Program-made: the position numbers and the translations under genes
Shown here: positions 7,763 through 16,317 of the stretch, piece by piece
Layout of the letters: every line of letters begins with the position of its first letter
How positions within the stretch are numbered: position 1 is the first letter of the stretch
The notes under the pieces: generated by a model
The model's input: only the letters and a program-made list of their open reading frames with translations
What the model was told of the DNA's origin: nothing
Databases searched by the model: none
From: Tardiphaga robiniae
Lineage (GTDB): Bacteria; Pseudomonadota; Alphaproteobacteria; Rhizobiales; Xanthobacteraceae
Length of the DNA stretch: 64,000 nt
Direction of reading: 5' to 3'
Assembly: GCF_001618955.1 (NCBI RefSeq)
Contig: NZ_LVYV01000009.1
Location: 1 to 64,000 of the forward strand

Positions 7763-9297
7763 TTGGTCTCTCCGTCGCTCGGCGTTGCCGCCTGAACCTG
7801 CTTCAGTTTGAAATGCTGCACCTTGCCGAGCGCGGTGCGCGGCAGGTCTGTGACGAACACGATGTCGCGCGGCTGCTTGTAGCGCGCGAGCTGCGTCAGG
7901 ACATGCGCCTTCAACGCTTCGGCGCTCACGCTGCAGTTCGGCCGCAGCAGCACATAGGCGACGGGCACTTCCTGCCATTTGGGATCGGGAACGCCGACGA
8001 CGCCGCAATCGGCGACATCGGGATGCTCGAGCAACACGCGTTCGACTTCGGCGGGATAGACGTTCTCGCCGCCGGAAATGATCATGTTCTTCTTGCGGTC
8101 GTGGACCCAGAAGTAGCCGTCATCGTCTCGGGTGCCGATATCGCCGGTGCGATACCAGCCGTCATGCAGCGCCTCCCGCGTTGCCGCTTCGTTGCCCCAG
8201 TATTCGTAGAACACGTTGGGGCCGCGCACGGCGATCTCACCGGTCGCCTTGGCGGGAAGTTCATTGCCGTTGTCGTCGATGATCATGGCTTCGCAGCACA
8301 GGCCGGGCAAACCCGTCGATCCCGCGCGCGCGAGATCACCGCCGAGCCGCGTATAGACCGAGATCGGGCAAGTCTCGGTCGAGCCATAGACCTGCAGCAC
8401 GGGAATGCCGCGCGCCGTCAGGCGCTCGATCAGATGCGGTGGCACAATGCTGGAGCCGGTGGACACGGCCTTGAGGCAGGACACGTCGGTCGCAGCCCAG
8501 CCGGGATGCTCGCTCATCGCCTGAATGATCGCGGGTACCCAAACGGTCAGGGTGGGTCGCTCCCGCGTGATCGCTTCCAGCGTGGAGTCGGGCGTGAAGC
8601 GCGCATGGATTGTCACGGTGGCGCCGTGATGCAGGGCCGGCGTGGTCTGGATGTTCAGGCCGCCCACGTGGAAGAACGGCAACACGGTCAGCACATGATC
8701 GTTCGACGTGAGGCCATGCATGTGCTGGCTCATCACGCCGTTCCACAGCAGCGCTTCCTGACGCAGCACGGCGCCTTTGGGGCGGCCTGTGGTGCCCGAC
8801 GTATAGACGATCAGCAGCGGGCAGGAGAGGTCGGTATGTGGATTGCGGCCGTCGCCGGAGGCGCACGACAGCAGGGTATCGAAGGTCTGGCCGGGCGCAT
8901 CAGGTGTGAAGTCGAGCGCGACCACGCGGGTGTCCGGCAGCTCTTTCGCAAGCGACGGAAGGATCGCCACAAAGCCTTCTTCCAGCACCAGCACCTTCAC
9001 GGAGGCGTCGGAGAGGATGAACAATTGCTCGGCGACTGCGAGCCGCCAGTTCAACGGCACCATGATCGCGCCGAGCCTGGCGCAGGCATAGAGCAGAACC
9101 AGATAGTCGGGCCGGTTCATGCTCAGGATCGCGACGCGATCGCCGCGACCAACGCCGCATTCCGCCTTCAGTGCCTTCGCGGTCGCCTCGATCCGCGTAT
9201 TGAACGCGGCATAGCTGAGCGTCGCCCCCTCGAAATGAATCGCGGGCTTGTCCGGCGTGAACGCGGCATTGCGTGCGATGAGGCTGGAGAGATCCAC
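7759..9297 (-). CDS. Class I acyl-CoA ligase (AMP-binding)
   Basis: 512-residue adenylate-forming ligase that would convert a carboxylic acid, ATP and CoA to acyl-CoA, AMP and PPi. Core motifs are the P-loop YTSGTTGRPKG, YGSTETCP, YRTGDIG, the hinge RKKNMIISGGENVYP and the C-terminal catalytic Lys in ALGKVQ. It resembles cyclohexanecarboxylate / medium-chain acid ligases rather than the benzoate group, unlike the ligase at 29032. The start is GTG 9297, two bases after the stop of the upstream acyl-CoA dehydrogenase-like gene, and it overlaps the downstream gene through TTGA. It may activate a ring-opened or alicyclic acid in the same pathway. Confidence 0.88.
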   Translation of the reverse strand: MDLSSLIARNAAFTPDKPAIHFEGATLSYAAFNTRIEATAKALKAECGVGRGDRVAILSMNRPDYLVLLYACARLGAIMVPLNWRLAVAEQLFILSDASVKVLVLEEGFVAILPSLAKELPDTRVVALDFTPDAPGQTFDTLLSCASGDGRNPHTDLSCPLLIVYTSGTTGRPKGAVLRQEALLWNGVMSQHMHGLTSNDHVLTVLPFFHVGGLNIQTTPALHHGATVTIHARFTPDSTLEAITRERPTLTVWVPAIIQAMSEHPGWAATDVSCLKAVSTGSSIVPPHLIERLTARGIPVLQVYGSTETCPISVYTRLGGDLARAGSTGLPGLCCEAMIIDDNGNELPAKATGEIAVRGPNVFYEYWGNEAATREALHDGWYRTGDIGTRDDDGYFWVHDRKKNMIISGGENVYPAEVERVLLEHPDVADCGVVGVPDPKWQEVPVAYVLLRPNCSVSAEALKAHVLTQLARYKQPRDIVFVTDLPRTALGKVQHFKLKQVQAATPSDGETN

Positions 9298-9299
9298 GA

Positions 9300-10583
9300 T
9301 TACTCGTCTTTCTCACCGGCCTCGTAGAGTGCTTCGCGGCCGATGCGGTCGAGGCAGAGTTCGGCCGTCCAGGGCAGCATCAGCGCGCCGCAGCGGCTGT
9401 CGCGATAGATGCGCTCCAGCGGCAGCGTTTTCAGCATGGCCTGACCGCCGCAGGTGCGGATTGCCAGTGCCGCCAGTTCGTTGGCGCCTTCCATTGCGGT
9501 GTATTGGGCGGCGTAGGCGCGCAGCACCTGCTCCTTCGACGGATTGGCGCAGGCCTCGGTCACGGCCTGGAACCAGGTCGACTTGAGCTGCTCGAGCTTG
9601 ATCTGCATCTGCGCCACGGCGATCTGCTTGGTCGGATACATCCGGCGCTTGACTGGCGGCATGCCCGGGATTTCGCCGCGGAGATACTTCACGGTGAAAT
9701 CATACGATGCCTGCGCGAGACCAACATAAGTCGGCGACAGCGTCAGGAACATGTGCGGCCAGCGCATCGCGGCCTGGAAGTAGACGCCGCGCGGCATCAG
9801 CGCTGCATCTTCCGGCACAAAGACGTCCTTGAAGATCAGCGTACGCGAAACGGTGCCGCGCATGCCGAGCGGATCCCAGTCGCCGACGACGGAGACGCCT
9901 TCGGACTTGGCGGAAATCGCCAGATACAGCGTGTTGCGGCGCGAAGCCTTCTCGCCCTCAGCGACCTCGGTGCAGAGCACGCCGTAGTAATCGGCGAAGC
10001 CCGACAGCGACGCGAAGATCTTCTTGCCATTGACGATCCAGCCACCTTTGACGGGCCTGGCTTCGGTGCCGAATGCAACGCCGCCTGCGGCCGCTGCGCC
10101 GCCTTCCGAGAACGGCTGCGAATAGATCGCGCCGTCTTCGACGATGCGCTTGTAGTGGATGGCGCGGCGGCGGTGCTGTTCAGCGCGCATCTGGTCATCC
10201 ATGTCGAGGTCGTCGGCCAGCGGGCCGGACCACAGCGTCGAGCACACATGCATGTTCCAGGTCAGCGCGGTGGCGCCGCAATAGCGGCCGATTTCGGCAG
10301 CAGCGAGCGAATAGGTCTGATAGCCGGCGCCCGACCCGCCGTTGGCTTTCGGGATCGAGATGCCCAGCAGACCCGCCTTGTGCAGGTCCTTGTAGTTCTC
10401 CAGCGGGAAGGTGGCCTCGGTATCCCACTTCGCTGCGCGGCCGGCGAAATTGGCCTGGGCCAGTTCGCGCGCCTTGGTGATCAGCCCGGCCTGTTCTTCA
10501 TCGAGGCGATAGGCCTTCGGATCGAACATCGGCTTGTCGAGAACGATGCTGTCGAGGTCGGGCTTGCTGGCAGGCTTGTTCAT
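9300..10583 (-). CDS. Acyl-CoA dehydrogenase-fold flavoprotein lacking the usual catalytic Glu
   Basis: 427-residue protein of the acyl-CoA dehydrogenase superfamily: N-terminal helical domain (GLLGISIPKANGGSG), middle beta domain (GWIVNGKKIFASLSG), C-terminal helices ending RTCGGQAM and LERIYRDSRCG. The segment that normally reads YEGTxE near the C-terminus, which holds the base of short/medium-chain enzymes, reads ALMLPWTAEL here. The alternative Glu position of isovaleryl-CoA type enzymes reads RWPHMF. It may therefore be a hydroxylase or other flavin enzyme of this fold rather than a true dehydrogenase. It overlaps the upstream hydrolase gene by ATGA. Confidence 0.85.
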   Translation of the reverse strand: MNKPASKPDLDSIVLDKPMFDPKAYRLDEEQAGLITKARELAQANFAGRAAKWDTEATFPLENYKDLHKAGLLGISIPKANGGSGAGYQTYSLAAAEIGRYCGATALTWNMHVCSTLWSGPLADDLDMDDQMRAEQHRRRAIHYKRIVEDGAIYSQPFSEGGAAAAGGVAFGTEARPVKGGWIVNGKKIFASLSGFADYYGVLCTEVAEGEKASRRNTLYLAISAKSEGVSVVGDWDPLGMRGTVSRTLIFKDVFVPEDAALMPRGVYFQAAMRWPHMFLTLSPTYVGLAQASYDFTVKYLRGEIPGMPPVKRRMYPTKQIAVAQMQIKLEQLKSTWFQAVTEACANPSKEQVLRAYAAQYTAMEGANELAALAIRTCGGQAMLKTLPLERIYRDSRCGALMLPWTAELCLDRIGREALYEAGEKDE

Positions 10584-11407
10584 GATGATGACCCCGAAAG
10601 GTTGTGGCTGGTTTTGAGGAAGTCGGCGAGTACTTCGTTGAATTCGTGCGGACGTTCGAAACTGGCGAGATGGCCGACGCCCTCGAGTTCGACATAGGTC
10701 GACCCGGGCACGAGGCCCGCCATCTTTGCCATCGTCTTTGCCGGCGCGTTGTTGTCTTTCGAACCGGATAGGACTAAAGTCTGTATTTTGATGTTCGCGA
10801 TGTTCTTGCGCAGATCGAAGCCGATCATCGCCTTCATCGAGGCGCGGTAGGTGTCGGGCTTCACAGACGCCATGCAGTCGCGTGCGAGTTCAAGGCCGGC
10901 AGGATCCGGATTGTCGCCGATCAGGCCTGCCACCAGCTTCGGCGCCATCGACACCATGGTCTCGCCACGGTCGAGCGGGCCAAGCCGGGCGTCGATGAAA
11001 TTCTTCTGCCATTCGCCGTCGGAGCTGCCAAAGGCCGAGGTGGTCTGCGCCAGCACGATGGCGCCGGCGAGATCGGGATAGTCCACCATTAGCCGCTGCA
11101 CGATCATGCCGCCGATGGAGTGGCCGACCAGCACCGGTTTCCTGGCTCCAATCTGCGCGAGGAAATCCTTCAGGGCTTCGGCGAAGGCCGGGATGCTGGG
11201 CGTCTCAAGTTGCTTCGAACCGCCATAGCCCGGCGAGTCCCAGCCGATGGCGTAGTAGCGGTCGCCGAACGCCTCGATCTGGTTACGCCAGCCGCGGCCG
11301 GCGCCACCGATCCCGTGCAAAAACACCAGTGGCGTTGCTGCGGAATCGCCTTTGGCTTCAAAGCCGAAGCGGCCGTCCTTCGTCGTCAGGGCTGCAGAAT
11401 TTGGCAT
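10580..11407 (-). CDS. Alpha/beta hydrolase (enol-lactonase / C-C hydrolase-like)
   Basis: 275-residue alpha/beta hydrolase: oxyanion HGIGG at 31-35, nucleophile Ser97 in GHSIGG, a probable acid Asp in SGSKDNNAP, and the catalytic His in EGVGHLASF. Length and layout fit 3-oxoadipate enol-lactonase-like or ring-cleavage C-C hydrolases. Start ATG 11407 has AGGAGG about 7 bp upstream; an open extension to 11659 crosses the divergent promoter region and was rejected. It is the first gene of the minus-strand catabolic operon and probably opens or trims a ring-derived intermediate. Confidence 0.86.
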   Translation of the reverse strand: MPNSAALTTKDGRFGFEAKGDSAATPLVFLHGIGGAGRGWRNQIEAFGDRYYAIGWDSPGYGGSKQLETPSIPAFAEALKDFLAQIGARKPVLVGHSIGGMIVQRLMVDYPDLAGAIVLAQTTSAFGSSDGEWQKNFIDARLGPLDRGETMVSMAPKLVAGLIGDNPDPAGLELARDCMASVKPDTYRASMKAMIGFDLRKNIANIKIQTLVLSGSKDNNAPAKTMAKMAGLVPGSTYVELEGVGHLASFERPHEFNEVLADFLKTSHNLSGSSS

Positions 11408-11473
11408 GCATAGGCCTCCTGTGCTGTCGGACAAGGTGATCCTAGCATGTCCGAGATATATGAAAAGCGATAG

Positions 11474-11487
11474 TTTTAGACTTAAAG
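11474..11487 (-). promoter_or_regulatory. Regulon site B (toward the minus-strand catabolic operon)
   Basis: Read on the minus strand, CTTTAAGTCTAAAA is a full match to the consensus YTTKARGNYTAAAA. It lies 67 bp upstream of the hydrolase start. No good TTG -35 box is visible at a 16-bp spacing on this strand, so the promoter assignment is weaker than for sites A, C, E and F. Confidence 0.55.
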
Positions 11488-11608
11488 GGTTGTGGATTGC
11501 CTCATCCGGAGGCACGTCGTTGTTAGAGGTTGGGTCTCCGGGTGATGGATCCTGCGCCTGCCGCTTGGCGATGTTGTGATGTTCGGCCATCGCCCTTGTC
11601 CGAAACTT

Positions 11609-11622
11609 CTTTAGGTTTAAAA
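11609..11622 (+). promoter_or_regulatory. Regulon site C (promoter of the acyl-CoA dehydrogenase gene)
   Basis: CTTTAGGTTTAAAA is a full consensus match. The promoter read here is TTGTCC (11596-11601), 16-bp spacer, TAAAAC (11618-11623), 34 bp before the start codon at 11658. Together with site B it forms a divergent control region of about 250 bp. Confidence 0.62.
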
Positions 11623-11657
11623 CAATGTCGATTGCCGATGCATCGAGGGAGGAAGCC

Positions 11658-12830
11658 ATGTCCGATCAGTCATTTTTGTCCTGGCCGTTTTTCGAGGACC
11701 ATCACCGCGAGCTGGCCACGAGTCTGTCGCGCTGGGCCAAAACGACGCTGCCCGGTCTGGTCGATCACCATGACGTCGATGGTTCCTGCAAGCGTCTGGT
11801 GAAGGCGCTGGGTGACGGCGGATGGTTGCGCGCGGCGGTGCCGGCAAGCCATGGCGGAATGTATCCGACATTCGACGTGCGCTCGCTATGTCTGATTCGC
11901 GAGACACTGGCCTATGAGACTGGTCTTGCCGACTTCGCCTTCGCGATGCAGGGACTTGGCACCGGGCCGATCAGCCTGTTCGGTTCGGAAGCATTGAAGT
12001 CGCGCTATCTGCCGCGCGTCGCCAGCGGTGAAGCCATTGCAGCTTTCGCATTGTCAGAGCCCGATGCGGGTTCGGATGTCGCTGCGATGACGACAACGGC
12101 GGTGCCTGATGGTCCGGATCATGTCCGCATCAATGGCCTCAAGACCTGGATCTCGAATGGCGGCATTGCCGACCAGTATGTCGTTTTCCTGCGCACCGGC
12201 GAATCCGGCGCGCGTGGCATCAGCGCCTTTGTGGTCGATGCGGACACGCCGGGCTTCACGATCGCGGAGCGGATCGATGTGATCGCGCCGCATCCGCTGG
12301 CGACGTTGAAATTCGAGGATTGCCGTGTGCCCGTGGCGAACCGCATCGGCAAGGACGGCGAGGGCTTCAAGGTGGCGATGGCGACGCTCGATGTGTTCCG
12401 CTCGACCGTCGGTGCGGCCGCGCTGGGTTTCGCGCGTCGCGCGCTTGACGAAGCACTGCATCGCTCGGTCACGCGAAAAATGTTTGGCCATACGCTCGGC
12501 GATCTGCAACTGACGCAGGCTGGACTTGCCGAGATGGCGACCTCGATCGATGCGTCGGCGCTGCTGGTCTATCGCTCGGCCTGGACCAAGGATCAAGGCG
12601 CAGCGCGCATCACCCGCGAAGCCGCCATGGCCAAGATGTTCGCGACCGAAGCGGCACAGACAGTGATCGACCGCGCGGTTCAAATCTTCGGCGGCATGGG
12701 CGTGCAGTCGGGCGTCAAGGTCGAGGAGCTCTATCGCGAGATTCGCGCGCTGCGCATCTATGAAGGCGCAACCGAAGTCCAGAAGGTCATCATCGGTCGC
12801 GAGCTCATCAAGGCCGCGCAGACCAATTGA
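11658..12830 (+). CDS. Acyl-CoA dehydrogenase
   Basis: 390-residue FAD-dependent acyl-CoA dehydrogenase expected to make an alpha,beta-unsaturated acyl-CoA. It contains [12 protein letters not shown] for FAD binding, a [10 protein letters not shown] loop, and near the C-terminus RIYEGATEV with catalytic Glu at about 369, so it is the conventional partner to the Glu-less paralogue at 9300. ATG 11658 is preceded by GGAGG 5 bp upstream; an in-frame ATG at 11625 lies too close to the putative -10 and is less likely. It is a single gene under regulon site C, with a hairpin terminator directly after the stop. Confidence 0.9.
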   Translation: MSDQSFLSWPFFEDHHRELATSLSRWAKTTLPGLVDHHDVDGSCKRLVKALGDGGWLRAAVPASHGGMYPTFDVRSLCLIRETLAYETGLADFAFAMQGLGTGPISLFGSEALKSRYLPRVASGEAIAAFALSEPDAGSDVAAMTTTAVPDGPDHVRINGLKTWISNGGIADQYVVFLRTGESGARGISAFVVDADTPGFTIAERIDVIAPHPLATLKFEDCRVPVANRIGKDGEGFKVAMATLDVFRSTVGAAALGFARRALDEALHRSVTRKMFGHTLGDLQLTQAGLAEMATSIDASALLVYRSAWTKDQGAARITREAAMAKMFATEAAQTVIDRAVQIFGGMGVQSGVKVEELYREIRALRIYEGATEVQKVIIGRELIKAAQTN

Positions 12831-12837
12831 GCGGAAA

Positions 12838-12861
12838 AGGCGAGCCGATCACGGCTCGCCT
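12838..12861. terminator. Hairpin between convergent genes
   Basis: Stem AGGCGAGCCG (12838-12847), loop ATCA, stem CGGCTCGCCT (12852-12861). It lies between the convergent stops at 12830 and 12868 and could end transcription from both sides, though there is no strong T run. Confidence 0.6.
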
Positions 12862-12867
12862 CACATT

Positions 12868-14370
12868 TCACGCGGCTGTCGCGTCCGCTTTGTAGTTCGG
12901 CGCGGAGGCGAGAAATCTGGCATAGGCGTCGGCATCCGGCGGCGTGAATTTCTCGACCAGCGCGCCGCGCCGTTTGCTGGTGGCGCCCATGTCGTCGAGC
13001 AATTCGTCGAAATGCTTGAAGTGATAGGGCGCCACACACAGTCCGCCATAGACACCGGCCGCCGGACGCTCAACGCGCTTGAAGTGCAGTATCCTGTCCA
13101 TATCCTGATGCATCTCGGCAGGCGTTGGCTGTTTCGCCAGCTTGCCGTCGGCATAGCGCACCAGCCAGTTGGCGGCCATTTCCGCCGTCAGTACCGAGCA
13201 GAAGCTGGAGTTGAAGCCGACGAAACCCATGTCCGCCAGATCCGGATTGGCGATCACGCGATACAGCCGATACTGCCCGTCCGACTGAATCAGCTTGTCG
13301 CGATATTCCTGCGGCAGGAACGGTACGCCGAGCTTGAAGCCGATCGCGAGAACCGCGACATCGGCCTCGACGCGCTGGCCGCCTGACATCATGATGGTCT
13401 TGCCATCGTAATGATCGAAGGTGCCGCGGATAGCCTTGATGCGTCCGTCGGCAATCATCGGGAAGAAGTTCGGCGTGGCGATCGGCACCGAGCAGTTGAT
13501 ACCGTCCTCGATGCGGCCTTCAGGTACCATGTCGCATTTCTTCAGCTTGAGCTGGGTCTTCAACATCGCCTCCAACCCGCGCCAATTGGCCCAGATGAAC
13601 GGCTTGGCGATGGCGTGATTGAGCCGCGAGAGCGCACTCAGGCCCCAGCCCCGAAACATCTCTTCCTGCGCTCGGATATAGAGGATGCGCTTGAAGTTGA
13701 TGAGGCCGCCGATGAAATAGGGAATGCGCCAGACAGGCTCGCGATAGACAAAGGTAACGGCGCTGGCGCCGGCATTGACCGAATGCGCGGCGATATCAGT
13801 GGCCGATTTCGATCCGCCGAGCACCACGACCTTCTTGCCTTTGACGATGGATGAATCCGTGTGCTCCGCCGAATGCAGGATGATACCGCCGGCGGCCTTG
13901 AACTTGTCTTCGCCGGGATGATGCAATTCCTTGCGCTCGTTGAATTGCCCGGTACACACCGCGGCGAAATCGAATGTTTCCTGCGCGGTGTTGCCAGCAG
14001 CATCGCGTGTCTCAAGTGTCCAGCCGGGGAGGCCATCTTCGCGGCGTTTCATGCTCACGACGGTCGTGTTGAAACGCATCAGCGGAATCAGATTATGATC
14101 GCGTGCATAGTCTGTGAGATAGGCATGGACCTGCGGCCCCTTCGGCCATTCCGGATAGCTGGCCGGCATCGGCTTGTCGGTGAAGCGATAGAGTTCCTTG
14201 GGGCTCTGGGTCTGCACCTCTGGATAGGAGCGCGCCGGCTCCCAGACGCCGCCGAGGTCGCCGCTGCGTTCCAGGACCGTTACCTTGTGACCGCGTGCAG
14301 CAAAAGATTTAGCGGCGGCAAGGCCGGCGATGCCGGCGCCGATGACGCAAACATTCTTCTGTTTGACCAT
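12868..14370 (-). CDS. FAD-dependent monooxygenase of the flavin-containing monooxygenase (FMO) type
   Basis: 500-residue class B flavoprotein. The FAD motif GAGIAGLAAAK is at 11-21, LERSGDLGGVW follows the second strand, and the second nucleotide-binding motif is GGSKSATDIA. The segment GGIILHSAEHTDSS sits where FMO/Baeyer-Villiger enzymes carry the FxGxxxHxxx(Y/F) fingerprint but is not a perfect match. Family members insert oxygen at N, S or carbonyl carbon using NADPH. It is convergent with the acyl-CoA dehydrogenase gene and lies with a cupin gene upstream in the same direction (114 bp gap). A consensus regulon site is not seen in front of it. Confidence 0.84.
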   Translation of the reverse strand: MVKQKNVCVIGAGIAGLAAAKSFAARGHKVTVLERSGDLGGVWEPARSYPEVQTQSPKELYRFTDKPMPASYPEWPKGPQVHAYLTDYARDHNLIPLMRFNTTVVSMKRREDGLPGWTLETRDAAGNTAQETFDFAAVCTGQFNERKELHHPGEDKFKAAGGIILHSAEHTDSSIVKGKKVVVLGGSKSATDIAAHSVNAGASAVTFVYREPVWRIPYFIGGLINFKRILYIRAQEEMFRGWGLSALSRLNHAIAKPFIWANWRGLEAMLKTQLKLKKCDMVPEGRIEDGINCSVPIATPNFFPMIADGRIKAIRGTFDHYDGKTIMMSGGQRVEADVAVLAIGFKLGVPFLPQEYRDKLIQSDGQYRLYRVIANPDLADMGFVGFNSSFCSVLTAEMAANWLVRYADGKLAKQPTPAEMHQDMDRILHFKRVERPAAGVYGGLCVAPYHFKHFDELLDDMGATSKRRGALVEKFTPPDADAYARFLASAPNYKADATAA

Positions 14371-14484
14371 GGCTTATCTCCTGTTTGAATGCAGCGACGG
14401 GTCGCGGGCGCGCGGGTTCCCGCGCGCAGGCACTGGCCTGCGCGGAACGTCCGCGATGTGTGACGTTAGGTCCGGTCGCCGAAG

Positions 14485-14934
14485 CTAGTCGTTGGCTTCC
14501 GGCGGCAGGAAGTTTACTTCATGCTCGGCAGAGACGCGGACGATGGCTTCGATATCGCTCATATTGTGCAGTTGCTTGAACAGGGCTTCGAGCTTCTGCG
14601 TCGGCGAGACCCAGAACAGTGCGCGGGCAGGTTTGTCCGACTTGTTGAAATAGCCATGCGGAATGCCGCGGGGCAGGCGGACCAGGTCGCCGGCATGGGC
14701 GCGGACCCACTGGCCGTCCAGCTTGAGGTCGAGCACGCCTTCCTGCACCAGGATGAATTCTTCCTGGGTCGGATGGATATGCACCGGCACGAACTGGCCG
14801 GGATCGCTGTTGGTCTCGAAGGCAAAGGTGGAGTCGGTCACGGCCTTTGGAAAATAGACCTGCCCGAGAATATTCCACGTGGTGCCCCCATATCCGGTGC
14901 CGTTCTGGGTGATGCCTTTTTCAAGTGCCGCCAT
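14485..14934 (-). CDS. Cupin-domain protein (paralogue of the one at 22043)
   Basis: 149-residue single-domain cupin. The first cupin motif is HIHPTQEEF with metal-binding His and Glu; the second is GDLVRLPRGIPHGYF with the last metal His. A C-terminal helix (LFKQLHNMSDIEAI) follows. Such proteins are dioxygenases, isomerases or non-enzymatic binding proteins; the activity is unknown. ATG 14934 gives MAALEKGITQNG with GGGAG upstream; upstream extension to 15021 has no ribosome site. The two cupins share TWNILGQ, IHP, DLVRL and RGIPHG and flank the core pathway genes, implying related roles. Confidence 0.8.
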   Translation of the reverse strand: MAALEKGITQNGTGYGGTTWNILGQVYFPKAVTDSTFAFETNSDPGQFVPVHIHPTQEEFILVQEGVLDLKLDGQWVRAHAGDLVRLPRGIPHGYFNKSDKPARALFWVSPTQKLEALFKQLHNMSDIEAIVRVSAEHEVNFLPPEAND

Positions 14935-15066
14935 GGTCCTGCTCCCTTGGGTTTCACGTCCGCAAGGATGCTGCGTGACCTCGGGGCCTGTCTCTAGCCG
15001 TTGAACGAATCCGCTATCCAAACGACGAAATAATTACCGGTAGGGGGAGGGGCGCAGGCGCGTTGC

Positions 15067-15116
15067 GCTGCACACTCATCTTTGGAAGACGCTGGCCTGC
15101 GCATTCGTTGTGCAGC
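15067..15116. repeat. Short inverted repeat between cupin and AraC genes
   Basis: GCTGCACA (15067-15074) and TGTGCAGC (15109-15116) are perfect 8-bp arms 34 bp apart in the 268-bp divergent gap. An AraC-type operator is possible, but nothing in the sequence proves it. Confidence 0.35.
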
Positions 15117-15169
15117 ACGGCAATATTTACAGCGGGGCGCCGACTATGCGGCGTGACGGGACATGGATA

Positions 15170-15183
15170 GTCTAGGCTTCAAA
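15170..15183 (+). promoter_or_regulatory. Weak regulon-like site H before the AraC gene
   Basis: GTCTAGGCTTCAAA matches YTTKARGNYTAAAA at 11 of 14 positions and is located 19 bp before the AraC start. It shares the CTTCAAA end with the reverse strand of site A. It may be a degenerate member of the set or chance. Confidence 0.3.
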
Positions 15184-15202
15184 TAACGCAGGCGATCGGA
15201 CC

Positions 15203-16231
15203 ATGGTGTTGGACGCAGCCGTATCAGGGAATGCCCAGCCGGTCCGCGCCGCAAGGCTTGCGGCATTCTCTCGCGTTTTCACCAGGGATATCGACGAGGC
15301 TGCCGACTCGATCGGGCGCATCTTCTGTCCGCATGCGCTGGATCCCTTGCAGCGCTCATGGCCGGATTTTCATGCGCTCCACAATTGCGCGGCGTTCGAT
15401 GGCTTCTCGGTAAACTACGTCTCCTATGGCGGTTCGGTATCGATCGACCCCGGCTGTCTCGACCGCTTCTTCCTGTTGCAGATCCCGCTGCATGGCGGTG
15501 CCCGGATCAGTACCGGCGGCCGGACGATCGAGGTCTCGGCAGGGCGTTCCGCGTCCTTGCTCTCGCCGACAATGCCTACAAAGATGGTCTGGCAGGACGA
15601 TTGCGCAAAATTGATCCTGCTGGTTGAACGACGGCTCGTCGAGGAGCGCGCGGCGGCGCTGGCGGAGAGATCCGGAGCGGTCATTGAGTTTGATCCGGAG
15701 GTCGATCTCAATACGCCGTTCGGTCTCGCGATCCGGTCCCAGATCGAATATCTCGTCGATCTCGCGGAGCATCGTGGGCCGGGGCAGCGGATCTCGCCAA
15801 TGATGGCGGCGACCCTGCGTGACTCCGTGATTGGACTGTTGCTGACCGGTCAGCGACATACGCTCACCGACACCATCGATCGCTCCCTCGCGCGCCTTGG
15901 TCCGCTGCCTTCAGTGCTGAGAAAGGCACGGGACTATCTTGAGGCTCATGCCACTGATTCGCTCGATCTCGATCGGCTCGCTCGCGCAGCTGGCATCGGG
16001 ATACGTTCGCTGCAGCTCGGCTTCCAGAAGCATTTCGGCATGTCGATTTCCGATGCGCTGCTGGATATCCGGCTGACGCATTTGAATGCACGGCTGCTGC
16101 GGGCTGTGCCGGGCGAGCGTGTCATCGATATGGCGTTCGATCTCGGCTTCACCCATCCGAGCCGGATGGCCAGCTTCTACCGCGCCCGTTACGGCGAGAG
16201 CCCGTCGGATACGCTCCGCCGTAGCCGCTAG
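15203..16231 (+). CDS. AraC-family transcriptional regulator
   Basis: 342-residue regulator with an N-terminal cupin-like ligand domain (about 20-210, AraC_binding_2 type as in the XylS/FeaR group) and a C-terminal double HTH (about 235-340), with LDRLARAAGIGIRSLQLGFQ as the first HTH and VIDMAFDLGFTHPSRMASFY as the second. Proteins of this group typically activate aromatic or amine catabolic genes. It sits between the divergent cupin/FMO genes and the SDR-hydratase genes, so it may add a second layer of control to the pathway. ATG 15203 is taken as the start. Confidence 0.88.
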   Translation: MVLDAAVSGNAQPVRAARLAAFSRVFTRDIDEAADSIGRIFCPHALDPLQRSWPDFHALHNCAAFDGFSVNYVSYGGSVSIDPGCLDRFFLLQIPLHGGARISTGGRTIEVSAGRSASLLSPTMPTKMVWQDDCAKLILLVERRLVEERAAALAERSGAVIEFDPEVDLNTPFGLAIRSQIEYLVDLAEHRGPGQRISPMMAATLRDSVIGLLLTGQRHTLTDTIDRSLARLGPLPSVLRKARDYLEAHATDSLDLDRLARAAGIGIRSLQLGFQKHFGMSISDALLDIRLTHLNARLLRAVPGERVIDMAFDLGFTHPSRMASFYRARYGESPSDTLRRSR

Positions 16232-16260
16232 CAGCATGGCCTGCCTGTTTCTTGCAAAAG

Positions 16261-16274
16261 CTTGAAGTCTAAAA
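16261..16274 (+). promoter_or_regulatory. Regulon site D (before the SDR-hydratase operon)
   Basis: CTTGAAGTCTAAAA is a full match to the consensus and ends 43 bp before the SDR start. A -10 TAAAAT (16270-16275) is plausible; the -35 at 16 bp (TTTCTT) is poor. Confidence 0.58.
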
Positions 16275-16317
16275 TAATATCCAGACAGGCTCATGGAGAG
16301 CCTGCGGAAGGTGACGC

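Noticed and set aside
7630-9327. 565-codon plus-strand frame opposite the CoA ligase at 7759
   Set aside because: The minus-strand frame has all adenylation motifs; this one shows none and is Arg/His-rich.
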